64,000 bases of DNA. Source: Emiliania huxleyi CCMP1516. Taxonomy: Eukaryota; Haptophyta; Isochrysidales; Noelaerhabdaceae. Made by a program: the position numbers and the translations under genes. Below are positions 35,206-46,430 of this stretch, piece by piece (the first letter of the stretch is position 1; each line of letters opens with the position of its first letter). The DNA lies in NCBI RefSeq assembly GCF_000372725.1, contig NW_005200993.1, forward strand, positions 168,748 to 232,747. The letters run 5' to 3'. The notes below the pieces were generated by a model. It did no database searches. It was given only the letters and a program-made list of their open reading frames with translations, and had not been told where the DNA came from.

Positions 35206-35416
35206 CCCAAAACTAGTACTAGACAGAACGGCCCCAAATCGGCCCGGAACCGACCCGTGGGCCCGTCTGCCGCACCCAGCTCCGCCGGGAGGGGCGCGCG
35301 CCGTTCCCCGCGGGTCGGGCGGGCCACGCAGACACGGCGGGAGAGCTTCCCGTGCCCTGTGAGTGAGTGCCGTCACACCGCCTCAATATCCCAAAGTGGG
35401 GTTTGCCTCAAGTGCT
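35160..35416 (-). repeat. Dispersed repeat, copy B (reverse complement of copy A)
   Basis: Read on the minus strand it matches 14368-14625: it starts CTTGAGGCAAACCCC, has the GGCGGAGCTGGG and CGGGCCCACG blocks, and extends to the CGGATGA...TTTTT block. The copies are 20.5 kb apart in inverted orientation. Confidence 0.75.
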
Positions 35417-35875
35417 CCCATGCATGTAATCTTCATGGTGCCCAGCTGCAAACGCATGAGTTGTTCGATTTATATTTGATTCATTCTCTCATGCTGACTG
35501 AGCTCCCACTCCATCTATCAATGCAAGACCTTAGTATCTGTGCACCACTCTGGCTGAGAGCCACCCGGATGGGTGATGCCACACACCAACCTGTCAACAG
35601 CCGCCTGGACCCTGGTCGCTCTGTGCATGCCCGAGGCGTTTGCGCGCCAGCTCGTCGTCAAGGATACCCGAAAACGTGTTCGAATAGCGGTGGAAATAGC
35701 CCCAGTTGCGCACATGCTCATCTTTCTTTGCGCGCATAGCATCGCCCCGCTTCATCTTGGACTCATAGAAGACTTCCCGAGATTGGGTGGGGTAATGGTT
35801 GAGGTGGATGACTGCACAGGATAGCGTTATGGTGGTGATTGGGGTTGCACATGCACAACATGCGCATGCACATGT

Positions 35876-35959
35876 GCACACCCGATGTGCATGTCAGCAT
35901 GAAGTTGTGCGCGCGTGTGCATGCGCGCTGTGCCGCGTACGCCTGAGAGCGCTCATGTC
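35876..35959 (+). repeat. Direct repeat E, copy 2
   Basis: Same orientation as 31861-31940; it ends in both with GTGCCGCGTACGCCTGAGAG and CGCTCATGT. Confidence 0.85.
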
Positions 35960-36342
35960 TCTCAATCCACAAAGAGTCAAGAGACCGCATTCGCTGGCAG
36001 CGGAGGACGCCGGCGCCGACCGCAAAGCTCTTCACACAGCCGGGGAGAGAGAATAAATCGGTAATCGCACACAAACCTCAAACGCGACAAAGCACAAACG
36101 TGCGCTTGCAGTCGACAGTCGAGAGTCGTGCGTCGACCGTCGTGTTGTGTGGATTTAGACTCTTCTCTCTTGAGTCTTGTGGGCTGCGCACTAACAAAGG
36201 CGCCTCTGCGTGGGGCAGAGAGCCTGCCGCGCCCCCTGGCCCTGCACGTACTGGCAGAGCCCGCAGGGCTCAAGTCTCGGCAACAAAGTACAACAAATGT
36301 ACATGCACTACACCTCGACACATCCAGGACCGCCCGCCTCTC

Positions 36343-37764
36343 TCAGGGCTCGGCCACGACTCTCTTCTCGTACCACTCCGCGTCGAGCCAACGCGGCGCA
36401 GGCAGCCCCAGCTCAGCCTGCAGCACCTTCTCGGCCATCGCCAGGCTGCCCGCCGCCCACCCCGTCTCGTACCCAAAGTCCTGGTTCGCGAGGAAGAGGT
36501 CGTAATCTGGCAGCGGCTTGCGAAGCAGCGCGCGGTCGAGATCGCCGCCCAGCAAGCGGCCGATGCCCGGCGTGTAGCGCCCTGCCGAGATCCAGTTGGC
36601 CAGCACCACCGTCTGCGGCGGGGAGACGGCGCCGGGGGCGACGCCCGCGGATGCGAGCGCCTTTGCGTGTCGAGCCATCAGTGCGGCGTGCACGTCCCCG
36701 ATCAGCTGCGCGGCGGCGAGGCTGCTCGTACCGCGCGTCGCGACGGTCAGCGGCTGAAGAGGGCTCGGCATCAGCTTGGCATAGTACGGCCGGGCGATCC
36801 CATAGTACACCTCGAGCGCCCCGCTGCAGTTGCCGTACGCTATCTTCTTGCCCGAGTAGACGGGGTCGCCCGCCGTGTCGCGCCCGACTACGCAGCGCTG
36901 CGGGCCGTCGTGGTAGCGCCCCTCGAGCGGAGCGCCGTCGGTGGCGGCGGTGAAGGCGCCCTCCATCAGCCCCAGCTTGGTGCTCCACCACGCGTCGTCG
37001 TACCACGCGTAGACCTTGACCATCGGGATGGTCGTCACGGCGCCGAGCAAGCGCCGCACGGCGGCCGAGGAGCTTCCCAGCAGCGTCGAGTCGCGTGAGA
37101 GGTACTCGATGGCGTTGGAGGGCAGGTTGAGCAGGACCTTGCTCGCTGTGACGCTGCGCCCGCCCGCAAAGATGAGCCGGCTCGCCGCCCTGCCTGCAGC
37201 CGGCGCCGCCTCGATGGAGGTCAGCCTCGCCGCGAGGTGGACCTGCCGCCCCGGTCCGCCCGCCGCCTCGACCTGGCCGAGCATCGTCTCGATGGCGGTG
37301 GCGTAGCCGGCGTTGTTGCCGAACGCGTCCTTGACGACGTAGCAAGTCGTGCCCTCGCACTTTGCGGCGCACTCCCAGTCATAGCACTGCGTCGGCAGCT
37401 TGAGAGCGAAAAAAACGAGGTCCGCGGGCAGTCGCTGCCTCGTCTGGAAGCGGTAGCCGCCGACATCCACAGCGAGGTCTGCAAAGGAGGGGAGGCCGTG
37501 GACCGAGAAGATGCGCCCTCCGACGCGGCCGTTTGCCTCGAAGACACACACAGACGAGGCGTTTACAGACGAGGTGTCGACGGCGAGTCGCCAGGCGGCA
37601 TACGCGCCGGACCAGCCGGCGCCCACCACCGCAAACGAGCAGTGCTTAGGCAGGTCGGCGTCGGCAGCGGAGAGGGCGGCGTCGGCGGCAGCCACGCCGA
37701 GATCGGGACGCCAGCGGGCGCTAAAGGTGCCTCCTAAAGCGAGTTTGTCGGCAGCAGCGAGCAT
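36343..37764 (-). CDS. FAD-dependent amine oxidase-like flavoprotein
   Basis: The ATG at 37764 is a plausible start; the frame is open to 37815 and ends at TGA. Near the N-terminus is a Val-Val-Gly-Ala-Gly-Trp-Ser-Gly FAD-binding Rossmann loop. An acidic strand end (Phe-Glu-Ala) follows, then Arg-Val-Gly-Gly-Arg, the signature of the monoamine oxidase/polyamine oxidase/phytoene desaturase superfamily. The C-terminus has Tyr-Glu-Thr-Gly-Trp-Ala-Ala-Gly-Ser, matching the final FAD-binding segment. The length (473 residues) fits a full catalytic protein. Four cysteines cluster around residue 140 in an insertion. The substrate cannot be read from the sequence. It is a single exon. Confidence 0.8.
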   Translation of the reverse strand: MLAAADKLALGGTFSARWRPDLGVAAADAALSAADADLPKHCSFAVVGAGWSGAYAAWRLAVDTSSVNASSVCVFEANGRVGGRIFSVHGLPSFADLAVDVGGYRFQTRQRLPADLVFFALKLPTQCYDWECAAKCEGTTCYVVKDAFGNNAGYATAIETMLGQVEAAGGPGRQVHLAARLTSIEAAPAAGRAASRLIFAGGRSVTASKVLLNLPSNAIEYLSRDSTLLGSSSAAVRRLLGAVTTIPMVKVYAWYDDAWWSTKLGLMEGAFTAATDGAPLEGRYHDGPQRCVVGRDTAGDPVYSGKKIAYGNCSGALEVYYGIARPYYAKLMPSPLQPLTVATRGTSSLAAAQLIGDVHAALMARHAKALASAGVAPGAVSPPQTVVLANWISAGRYTPGIGRLLGGDLDRALLRKPLPDYDLFLANQDFGYETGWAAGSLAMAEKVLQAELGLPAPRWLDAEWYEKRVVAEP

Positions 37765-37981
37765 ATACACACGTACCCGGTATGTATGTGGAGGCCTACT
37801 CCGCGGAGGGTACATACGCGCATTTCTTCTCTGGGTGTGCCTGTGATAGTACTAGCACGCGCCAGTTCGCACCTGTGTCGAGCCTGTCTGCTGTGATTGT
37901 TTTCTTTCTTCTCTGCACTACTCGAGTATAGCCCTTGAGAAAAAGCTCGGATTATGCAAACCTGTGCCTGTGTCATCCTAG

Positions 37982-38640
37982 GAAGTAGACTGGGAGGGGT
38001 ACTTAGGTACTTTGGCCTGCATATACTTTTCCGGCAAACAAAAAGGAAAACAGAGGGTCCCCAGCACTTTGCGTTTCCGGAAATTTCCAGGGAAAACAGA
38101 GGGTGTTTGGTGCTCCATTCTGGAAACTCGCGAGTTTCCCTGAGTCTGAGAGCTGGTTTGGGGCAAAATCTGAGGCAAAATTGAGGAAATCGGCACGATA
38201 CCCAGCTGGTTTGTGCAAAATCTGTGGCAAAATTGAGGAAATCGGCACGATACCCAGGCGGTCGCAGGGACCAGGGTATTTTCAGGTATACCGGGGGTTT
38301 CCTAGGTATACCCGCAAAAAATACCCGGTATTTCGCCGATTTGGCTGATTTTGGGCCGGCCCCAAACGAGCCTCAGACTCGGGTCTCGGCTCAGAGCCCG
38401 GAAAATTTGATGGTTTCCCCGGGAAAAGAGAGAGGAAAAGAGAGGGTGCTGTAGAGAAAAAAGGAAAGGAAAAGAGACGGGGTGCGAGAGGAAAAGTATA
38501 TTCAGCCTAAGGGGTACTCCCATAGGCAAGAGGAGGTCTGGAGAGAGGCCCACAGCGGTCAGGAGAGGCCCCAAGAGGGTGCTAGATGAGAGTCAGCAGA
38601 GCAGGGGCCCCCGGAGGGACGCTCAACCGCTCCACGCCAT
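37982..38640. repeat. Repeat-rich, AT-richer segment
   Basis: This includes a tandem duplication of about 50 bp (38165-38262: CAAAATCTG.GGCAAAATTGAGGAAATCGGCACGATACCCAG twice). It also has GGAAAACAGAGGGT (twice near 38050 and 38095) and GGAAAAGAGAG clusters (38430-38480). There is no gene. Confidence 0.8.
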
Positions 38641-38659
38641 GCCGCTTGCGGCGGTCCTA

Positions 38660-39091
38660 CAGTCTGTTGCGGGCATTAAGAAAGCGTCCCATTAATAAAC
38701 CCTACCAAGCAATTTCCGCGAAAATCTAAGAAACCACGGCGCGCCGCAGGCGCGGCCCCAAGAAAGGGCCCACACACGAGTGTGAACAGGAGCCCCGCTC
38801 AATTTTTCTCTTCGCCTGCGGCGCGCGCACTTGTCATTTTGCCCAAGTCTGCGGTGTTCTGGGCGGTGTGGATGGAGGTGTGTGCGTCTTCCTGTCATCC
38901 CAAGACTGCTGACTGGCGCATCGGTCCAGCGCTTCCTTATTGTCATTTTACCTAAAAATTCCTAGATCCCGGCTGACCTGGGGTGCCGGCCGAAGCTAAG
39001 AAACCACGGCGTGGGGTGGGTGGGGTGGGTGGAAAGGCTTAGAAACGGCGGCGTGCCGCGGGATTGTTTTCTTAATGCCCGCAACAGACTG
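38660..39091. mobile_element. Tc1/mariner-type MITE, 432 bp
   Basis: Perfect 24-bp terminal inverted repeats begin CAGTCTGTTGCGGGCATTAA and are flanked on both sides by TA (38658-38659 and 39092-39093). A CAGT start and TA target duplication are hallmarks of Tc1/mariner elements. The interior has no transposase and contains AAGAAACCACGGCG twice (38727 and 38998), so this is a non-autonomous element. Confidence 0.85.
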
Positions 39092-39370
39092 TATTCCCTG
39101 CTCTCTGATGACTTTAGGGTCCCTACACATATAGGGGAGAGAGAGAGTTTTTGTCACATATACTGTCGTAGCCTAAAGTCTGCCCAGGTTGTCGGGATCA
39201 CGATCCCGGCGTGAACACGACTAACGACGGATCCGCTCCTGGGCCACCGCAAATTTTGATCAGCAAATTTCGAGGGGCGGCCGCAAATTTTGAGGTAGAT
39301 TTTGATTGTCAAAATGTGTCCGTCTTGGCACAGGATAGAGCATATAGGCGGCGAACACCCAGGTAGTGCG

Positions 39371-39855
39371 CAGGGACATCGCGCGACTCTGCCCGCTCGC
39401 TCGACCCTTTTGCCGCGAGAGGGCGCCGGCCGCGTGTAAGGAGGTGGCTGGCGCCCTGAGGCGGCAATTGGTGGCGTGGGGAGTGCGGAACGCTACTGGC
39501 GGCGTGACAGGGCCTCTCTCGGTTGCGTGTGCCGCCCATCGGCACGCGGGTGCGCAGACATCGCGCGACTCTGCCCGCTCGCTCGACTCTTTTGCCGCGA
39601 GAGGGCGCCGGCCGCGTGTAAGAGGTGGCTGGCGCCCTGAGGCGGCAATTGGTGGCGTGGGGAGTGCGGAGAACGCTACTGGCGGCGCGACAGGGCCTCT
39701 CTCGGTTGCGTGTGCCGCCCATCGGCACGCGGGTGCGCAGACATCGCGACTCTGCCCGCTCGCTCGACCCTTTTGCCGCGAGAGGGCGCCGGCCGCGTGT
39801 AAGAAGTGGCTGGCGGCCTGGCGCCCTGAGGCGGCATTTGGTGGGGTCAGCGTGC
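39371..39855. repeat. 182-bp tandem satellite, about 2.6 copies
   Basis: Units start at equivalent GCGACTCTGCCCGCTCGCTC points at 39383, 39565 and 39746 (periods 182 and 181). They share the GAGAGGGCGCCGGCCGCGTG and GCGGCAATTGGTGGCG blocks with few differences. The satellite lies immediately before the telomere-like array, as subtelomeric repeats do. Confidence 0.95.
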
Positions 39856-39937
39856 GGTGCTGAGTCTTACTCGTCGGCGCTGGGGCCAGATCCCAGCGCA
39901 GAACCCTGCAACGCTGGCATATACAGACACAACCAGA

Positions 39938-40008
39938 CTAACCCTGACCCTAACCCTAACCCTAACCCTAACCCTAACCCTCTAACCCTAATAACCCTAA
40001 CCTAACCC
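39938..40008 (+). repeat. Interstitial telomeric repeat (CCCTAA)n
   Basis: About ten CCCTAA or near-CCCTAA units (TTAGGG on the other strand), slightly degenerate at both ends. Unique sequence continues on both sides, so it is not a chromosome end in this assembly. Confidence 0.95.
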
Positions 40009-40933
40009 ACCCCCCAACTCCACACCGCAAATTTGAAAGATCTTGATGAAAATCAGGCCCGACTGCAAATTTCTTCAAAATTTTCGCAGGCGCTCCGCGC
40101 CTGCAGATTTTGAAATAAATTCGACAAAATTGGTACCTGGCCCAAGCTGCCGGGGCTCTGTCTCACACTCACGTGCCGCAATATGTGTCACACACGGCGG
40201 CTTCTGCCACCTCTCGATTGGTTCCACTTTCTACGCACACCTACCGGGGAAGGGGCGCGTGGGAGCGGGGGCGGGGGCGGGGGCGGGGGTGGGGGCGGGG
40301 GCGCGCAGCGCGGGGCGCGCGCGCGCAACAGAGGGTAGGGTGGGGAAGACGGCGAGGAGGGGGCGGCGGCGGCGGCGGCGGCGGCGGCGCGCGCGCGGCG
40401 CGCGCGACGGGGGGGGCGGAGCAGCGACCGCTGGCGCGGCCGCTGCTCCGTCTGTGCCAGGGACGCGCGCTCTGCCGCTGCAGAGCGCGCGCGTCAGGGC
40501 AAGGGGCATGCGTGGCGGCGCGGGACGCGTGGCGGCGGCGGCGAGTAGCCGAGCGCTCCGTGAGCGGTGAGGCGGCCGGGCGAGGGCGCGGCGGGTGACG
40601 GGTCAAGGGAGCAGCCCACACCCGGCGTCGCTCTTTGAGCGACGCCTGTGGTACGCCTGCGCAGGGGCCGCAGGGCGGTCAGTTGTGGGGCGAGGCGGTG
40701 CCGGCCGCGGGCCGGGTGCAAGGCGCCGGCCTCGGCGCCGCCTCGGCGCGCCGCACGGGCGCGGCGAGCCTCTGAGCGGGAGCCGAAGGTTTGCCTGTGG
40801 GAGGGAGGTGGGAGGTGGGAGGCGGTGGGGGTGATTTGACTTTGCCGCAGAGGCCGTCCCTAGCTGTGAACAGCAAAACGGGACAGTACCACTGCTGTAT
40901 CTTTACTTGCGACACAGATATGTCTTGGTCCAC
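40009..40933. other. AT-rich patch with hairpin, then GC-rich promoter-like region
   Basis: 40028-40140 carries GCAAATTT-type motifs like those at 39247-39310 on the other side of the satellite, plus a perfect hairpin (GCAGGCGC-TCC-GCGCCTGC, about 40087-40106). Then come a GGGGGC run (40262-40302) and a GGC/GCG tract (40360-40400). No gene; it is probably the promoter of the VWA8 gene. Confidence 0.5.
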
Positions 40934-43900
40934 ATGACACCGACCCTGGACGCGGCCTCCATTCTCTCCATTCAGTCAGAGTGCTTTGCTGAGGACGTGC
41001 CGCTGCCCGAGAGCGGCTGCGCCGGCTGGACAGAGTCGGAGTTGCGCGCCTACTTTGAGTCTGGCGGCGAAGACGTCCCGCCGCCCCGCCATGCCTCACC
41101 CCCTGTGGAGCCTAGTGGCGAGGTCCACTCCTACAGCATCGGCGGAGTCACTGTTGAAGTTGGTTCTCCCTGTGCGCCCGAGCTTGTGCCGTGGCTGCCG
41201 CCGGGCCTCCGCAGCAGCCTTGGCTCGTCGCAAGAGGCGCTCGCGACGATGCGGTGGATGATGGTGCAGCTCAAGCTCGGTCAGGACATGCTGCTGCTGG
41301 GCGAGCCGGGTGGCGGGCTGCGCTCGCTCGCTCTCTGGGTGTGCGCCACTCTGCGGCGGGAGGTAGAGTACGTCGGCGTCACCCGCGACACCTGCGAGGC
41401 GGACTTGAAGCAGCGGCGCGAGCTGCGCGGCGGCTCGATGCTGTACGCGGACGCGCCGCCGCTGCGCGCCGCCTGCCACGGCCGCGTCCTCCTCCTCGAG
41501 GGCATCGAGAAGGCGGAGCGCAACGTGCTGCCTCTGCTCAACAACCTACTCGAGAACCGGGAGATGGCGCTCGACGACGGCGGCTTCCTCGCGGCGCCAG
41601 CGATGTCCAGCGAGGAGGAGGAGGGTGGCGCGCGGGGACGCGGCCTGCGCTTCGCCAAGCGCGGCTTCGTCGTCATCGGCATCGGTTTACCTCAGCCGAC
41701 CTACGCCGGAACTCCGCTCGACCCGCCTCTGCGCTCCCGGTTCGCGACGCGACGGGTGCGGTTCGTGGCGGGCTCGGAGCTGCTCAGCCGCGTCGTCGCG
41801 GCCGCGCCGCGGCTCAGCCCCGCACGCGCGAGGCAGGTCTGCGCCGCCGCCGACGCGTTGCGCCTGCGCTCGGCGGCGGCGAGCGGCGCGCCCTACGAGG
41901 CGGCAGGCGGCAGGCGGCTGGCATACTTCCCCGAGGGCGGCGCAGAGCGCGCCGCCGCCTTGCTCGAGGCGTTCGACGGGGCGGACGCCGCCGCCGCGGT
42001 GGAGCGGCGCCTACCCCTCGCCGCGTTGCACCTTCCTCCCGACACGCTGAAGGGCGTGCGGCGCGAGGACCTTAAGCGCCCGCTGCCGCCCGCCTCGCCC
42101 TTTGCAAGCCCCTCACCCAAGCCCAACGCGAAAAAGTAGGTCGAGAGCTTGCTGCCGCCGCCGTGCACGCCGCTGCGCTACGCCCTCTCGCGCATCGAGC
42201 GGCGCGGGGAGGGGGCGAGCCGGTGCGAGTGCGTCTTTGCCGTCCTCGCGGAGGGCGCGAGCGTGCGGCTCGAGGCGGCTTGCGGCTGCAAGCCCCTCTG
42301 GAGCCCGGCCTTGTCCGCCTCGCAAAACGCAGGCGGAGGAGGCGGCGGTGGAGGCGGCAGCGGAGGCGGCGGCGGCACGTCTCCCGACGAGATCGTGGCG
42401 ATGAGCGGCGGGCAGCTCAAGGCGCTGCTCGCCGCGCGAGGCGTGGCGCACGCGCACGTGCTCGAGAAAGCGGAGTTGCGCCAGCTCGCGATCGAGGCGA
42501 CGCGCGGAGGCGGAGGCGGAGGTGGAGGTGGAGGCGGAGGCGGCGGCGGCGGCGGCGGCGGCGTACCACAGCAGGAGGGCGACTGCGCGTGGCACGGCGC
42601 GGGCCCGCCGCTGGTTGCGTCGCAGGCGGCCGCGCTGGACAGCATCTGCGCCGAGCGCGCGCGCTTGGGCGACGCGGCGGACACGTCCACGACATGTCGA
42701 TGACACCTCCTGGACATGCCCCACAGGCATGCGCTCGGGCACGACGTCTGCTTGCTCGCGCCGAAGGGCGTCGGCAAGACGTCCCTCGCCCGCCGCTTCG
42801 CGCAGCTGTTTGGGTACGGGGAGGCGTATTCTGTCTTTTGCCACGCCGACTTGCCCGCACACGAGCTGCTGCAGCGGCGCGCAACCACGCCCGACGGGGC
42901 GACAGAGTGGCGTGACTCGCCGCTGCTGCTCGCTGCGCGGCGGGGGGGCGTCGCCCTCCTCGACGGCATCCACCGCCTCCCGCGCGGCACGTTCGCCGGA
43001 GCCGTTCGCACGCTTAGCATGCGGAACACACATGTCCGCCATCGCACGCCCCAGGTGCTGTAGCCCCAGTTGCTGCATTCGCAGCCCCCGTGCTGGCGCG
43101 GATGACCCCGCACGATACCATATTCTCTTTCCCTCGGCCGCTTGTGCCCATACTCCCTCGGCGCCGATATGCTCATACTCCCTCGGCCGCTTGCGTTCGT
43201 CTTCCCAGGTCGGACCGCTTTGCGTCGAGCGGAGCCTCCTCTCGCTGCCGGACGGCTCGCGGCTCGTCTCGGCAGCGCAGTGGGAGGCGCTCCTCGCGGC
43301 GGGCCTCACGGAGGGCGAGCTCGCAGCGAAGGGCGTCCAGCGCGTCCACCCCGCCTTCCGCATCGTCGCGACCGCAGAGCCGCCCGCCGGCGAGGGCGAG
43401 GGCGAGGCCGCCGCCGCCGCCGCCGGCTGGCTGAGCGACGAGTTGCTTCCGCTCTTTGCTTGGGTGAGCTTGTCGCCGCCCGAGGAGGCGGAGCTGCTGC
43501 AGATGCTGCAGATGCACACCTGCCCGCCCAAGGCGCTGCCGCCGCTGCGCGCTCTCCTCCGCTACCGCGCCGCAGTGCTCTCCGCTTCGTCGGCCGAGCC
43601 GTCGCTTCGAGGGGCTCTGCTCTCGCAGCGGCAGCTGTTGCGCGCCGCGCAGTACCTTCGCCGACGGCCCGACGACGCGGCGGGCGCCCTCCGGCGGAGC
43701 ACCGCGGCGGGGCTGCTCACGGCACCGCCCGCGGCGCGCGAGACGGCGGCGGCGCTGCTTGCACGTGCGGCGGCCGAGGCGGGTGTGAGGGCTGCCGACG
43801 TGCCTTCGACCTCTGGGCTGGACGGGGAGGCGAGGCCGCGCGGCGGCGAGGCGGGCGCGGGAGGCGCGCGGGTCGCGGCGGCGGAGAGGTCGCGGCGCGA

Positions 43901-46271
43901 GGCGCAGGCGCGCGAAGTCAAGGAGCTCGAGGGGCTCTCGATCCAGAGGAGAATGATGGGCAACTTTGGGGGGATGGGCGCGGCGCTGGACGCAAAGATA
44001 GAGGACGGCGCCAAGCGGCTGGCGGCGCAGCGCAAGGAGACTGCCGACGCGAGGGTGCGCCAGGTGTGCGAGCGCGCAGCGGCGCTGGCGGTCGGTGACG
44101 GCCGCGGAGACGGACCCGCCGACGACGGACCCGCGATCGTCGTGCGGGGCGGGCGCGTGAGCATCGGCAGCGTAAGCGTGGCGCAGTACCCGGCGCCGGA
44201 GGAGCCGTCGCTGGTGCCTCGCCCCTCCTTTGTCGCCATCGCGGGCCACGTGGCGCTGCTCGAGGAGATGCTGCTCGAGTGGGAGGGCGGCGGCCATCTG
44301 CTGCTGCTCGGGGACCAGGGTGTCGGCAAGAACAAGCTCGCCGACCGGCTGCTGCAGCTACTCGGCGCAGAGCGGGAATACGTCCAACTGCACCGAGACA
44401 CGACCGTCGCTTCTCTCACGCTCGCGCCGAGCCTCGAGGGCGGCGTTCTCGCCTTCCGCGACTCGCCGCTCGTGCGCGCGGCGCGGCGCGGGCGCGTGCT
44501 CGTCGTCGACGAGGCGGACAAGGCGCCGCTCGAGGTGGTTTGCGTGCTCAAGGCGCTCGCCGAGGACGGCGACCTGCAGCTGGCCGACGGAAGGCGGCTG
44601 GTGCGCCGCGCCGCGAGGGCGGGTGGCGGCGAGGGCGGCGGCGAGGGCGGCGGCGAGGGCGGTGGCGAGGAGGAGCAGGAGCTCGTGGTGTCGCCCGCCT
44701 TCCGTATGGTGGTGCTGGCAAACCCGCCGGGCTGGCCCTTCCAGGGGAACGATTTTTACCGCGAGTGCGGCGACGCCTTCAGCTCGCTGGTGGTGCCGAA
44801 CCCGGACGCGGCGTCGCAGGCGCAGCTGCTCCGGCGGGTGGCGCCCGGGCTGCCGCGCGAGCAGCTCGCGACGCTGCTTTCCCTCTTCGCGCGGCTGCGG
44901 CTACTGCACGAGCAGGGCGCGCTCTCGTACCCGTACTCGGTGCGCGAGCTCGTCCTCGTGGCGCGCCACCTCGACGCGTGCCCGCAGGACGGGCTGCACG
45001 GCGCGCTCGCCGGGGTGTTTGACGCCGACGCGGACGACCGCTCCGCGGCGTCGCTGCTCGCCGGCGTGCTCGCGGAGCATGGTCTGCAGAGCCTCGCGCT
45101 CGAGCTGCGGCGGAGCAAGAAGAAGGCGCCGCCGATGGAGCTGCGCCTCGAGGGCGAGTCGGACGAGTTTGGCGGCCGCGCGGAGAAGCCGCCGCCGCCG
45201 ATGCCCGAGGGCGGGCCAAAGCACGGCGAGTGGGACGGCAAGCCGCACGTGGGCGGGAACAAGTACGCGGGCGGGACGGGCGGGACGGGCACCGCGGGGT
45301 TGGGCGGCCGCGCCGGGCCGTACCGCCTCGACGTTGGGCAGCAGGTGCACCTGCTGAGCGAGGAGGAGAAGGCGGCGGGGATCAGCGACGAGGCGGCCGA
45401 GGCGGCGAAGCGCATGGCGGACGAGGCGTACGCGGAGCGGCTCAGGGAGATTGGGATGGCGCCGCACGACGCCGAGCTGTACGACGCGTACCGTGCCGGC
45501 GTCGAGCCTCAGGTGGCGAGGATGCGGCGCGCGCTGCACGAGCACCGCGAGCGGTCCAAGGAGCGGATCTGGCTCAAGGGCCGCCCGCACGGCGAGCTCG
45601 ACGAGGCGAGGATGGTGGACGGGCTTGCCGGCTCGGCCGCCATCTACAAGCACCGCGGCCCGAGGCCGGCGGGGAGCGCGGGCGGCGCGGGCAAGCGGGT
45701 GGCGCTGCGGTTCGTGCTCGACCTGAGCGGCTCGATGTACACCTTTGAGCGGCTCGACGGGCGGAAGACGCGCCTGCTCGAGACGGCGCTCTTCGCGATG
45801 CTCGCGCTCGAGGGCCTCGAGGCGACGTACGAGTGGTCGATGGTCGGCCACTCGGGCACTGGACCCGAGGCGGAGCAGCTGGTCCGGTGGGGCGAGTACC
45901 CGCAGGGCGAGGCGGCGCGGCTCGCGCTGCTCAAGAAGATGGAGGCGCACACGCAGTACTGCCACAGTGGCGACCAGACCTTCGAGGCGACGCGGCGGGC
46001 GGTGGCGGCGACCGCCGGGCGCGACGCTGACGAACGGTTCGTCTTTGTCATCTCGGACGCCGACCTCGCCCGCTACCGGCTCGACCCGCGCGAGTGGAGT
46101 GCGGCGCTCACCGCGGAGGAGGCGGTTGGCGCGTACGCAATCCTGATCGCCTCCAACGAGATGGAGGCCGAGCAGATCCACGCGCAGCTCGCGCCGGGAC
46201 GAGGCCACGTCTGCACCGACACCGGGCAGCTGGCAGCCACCTTTGAGAAAATATTCTCGGCCTCGCTCTGA
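40934..46271 (+). CDS. VWA8: VWA8 homologue: AAA+ ATPase with C-terminal von Willebrand A domain
   Basis: A multi-exon gene from the ATG at 40934 to TGA at 46271. Exons: 40934 to about 42690, 42727 to about 42990, 43209-46271. The first AAA+ module has a degenerate Walker A (Gly-Glu-Pro-Gly-Gly-Gly-Leu-Arg-Ser) and the hallmark Arg-Asp-Thr..Asp-Leu-Lys-Gln-Arg-Arg-Glu block. The second has Gly-Val-Gly-Lys-Thr, and the third Gly-Val-Gly-Lys-Asn with Val-Val-Asp-Glu-Ala-Asp. A Gly-rich block precedes the VWA domain, whose MIDAS Asp-Leu-Ser-Gly-Ser is intact. VWA8 is a mitochondrial/peroxisomal matrix ATPase. Oddities: an in-frame TAG at 42137-42139 with coding continuing in the same frame, and poly-Gly insertions (42330-42380, 42505-42565). 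The 43000-43208 intron has a CATACTCCCTCGGC minisatellite. Confidence 0.9.
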
Positions 46272-46430
46272 TTAGTGATTTTTTGTATGCAATTGCTCGA
46301 TGTGATTTGTCTCGCGCTGGGCGTGACCCACGTCTCCTGCCAACCTGCGTAAGAGACGCCCTCTCTCCTTCTGCGCACGCGGCAGTGATTTCATTCCGCC
46401 AACGCAGCGGTCGAGCCAGCGGCGGTGGGA

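Noticed and set aside
39371..39855. CRISPR-like direct repeats
   Set aside because: The 182-bp units are head-to-tail with no unique spacers, in a eukaryotic context. This is a satellite.
42522..46271. A single 1249-residue exon for VWA8
   Set aside because: The segments 42727-42990 and 40934-42690 are in other frames and carry the expected AAA+ motifs, so the 5' part of this ORF is out of frame with the gene.
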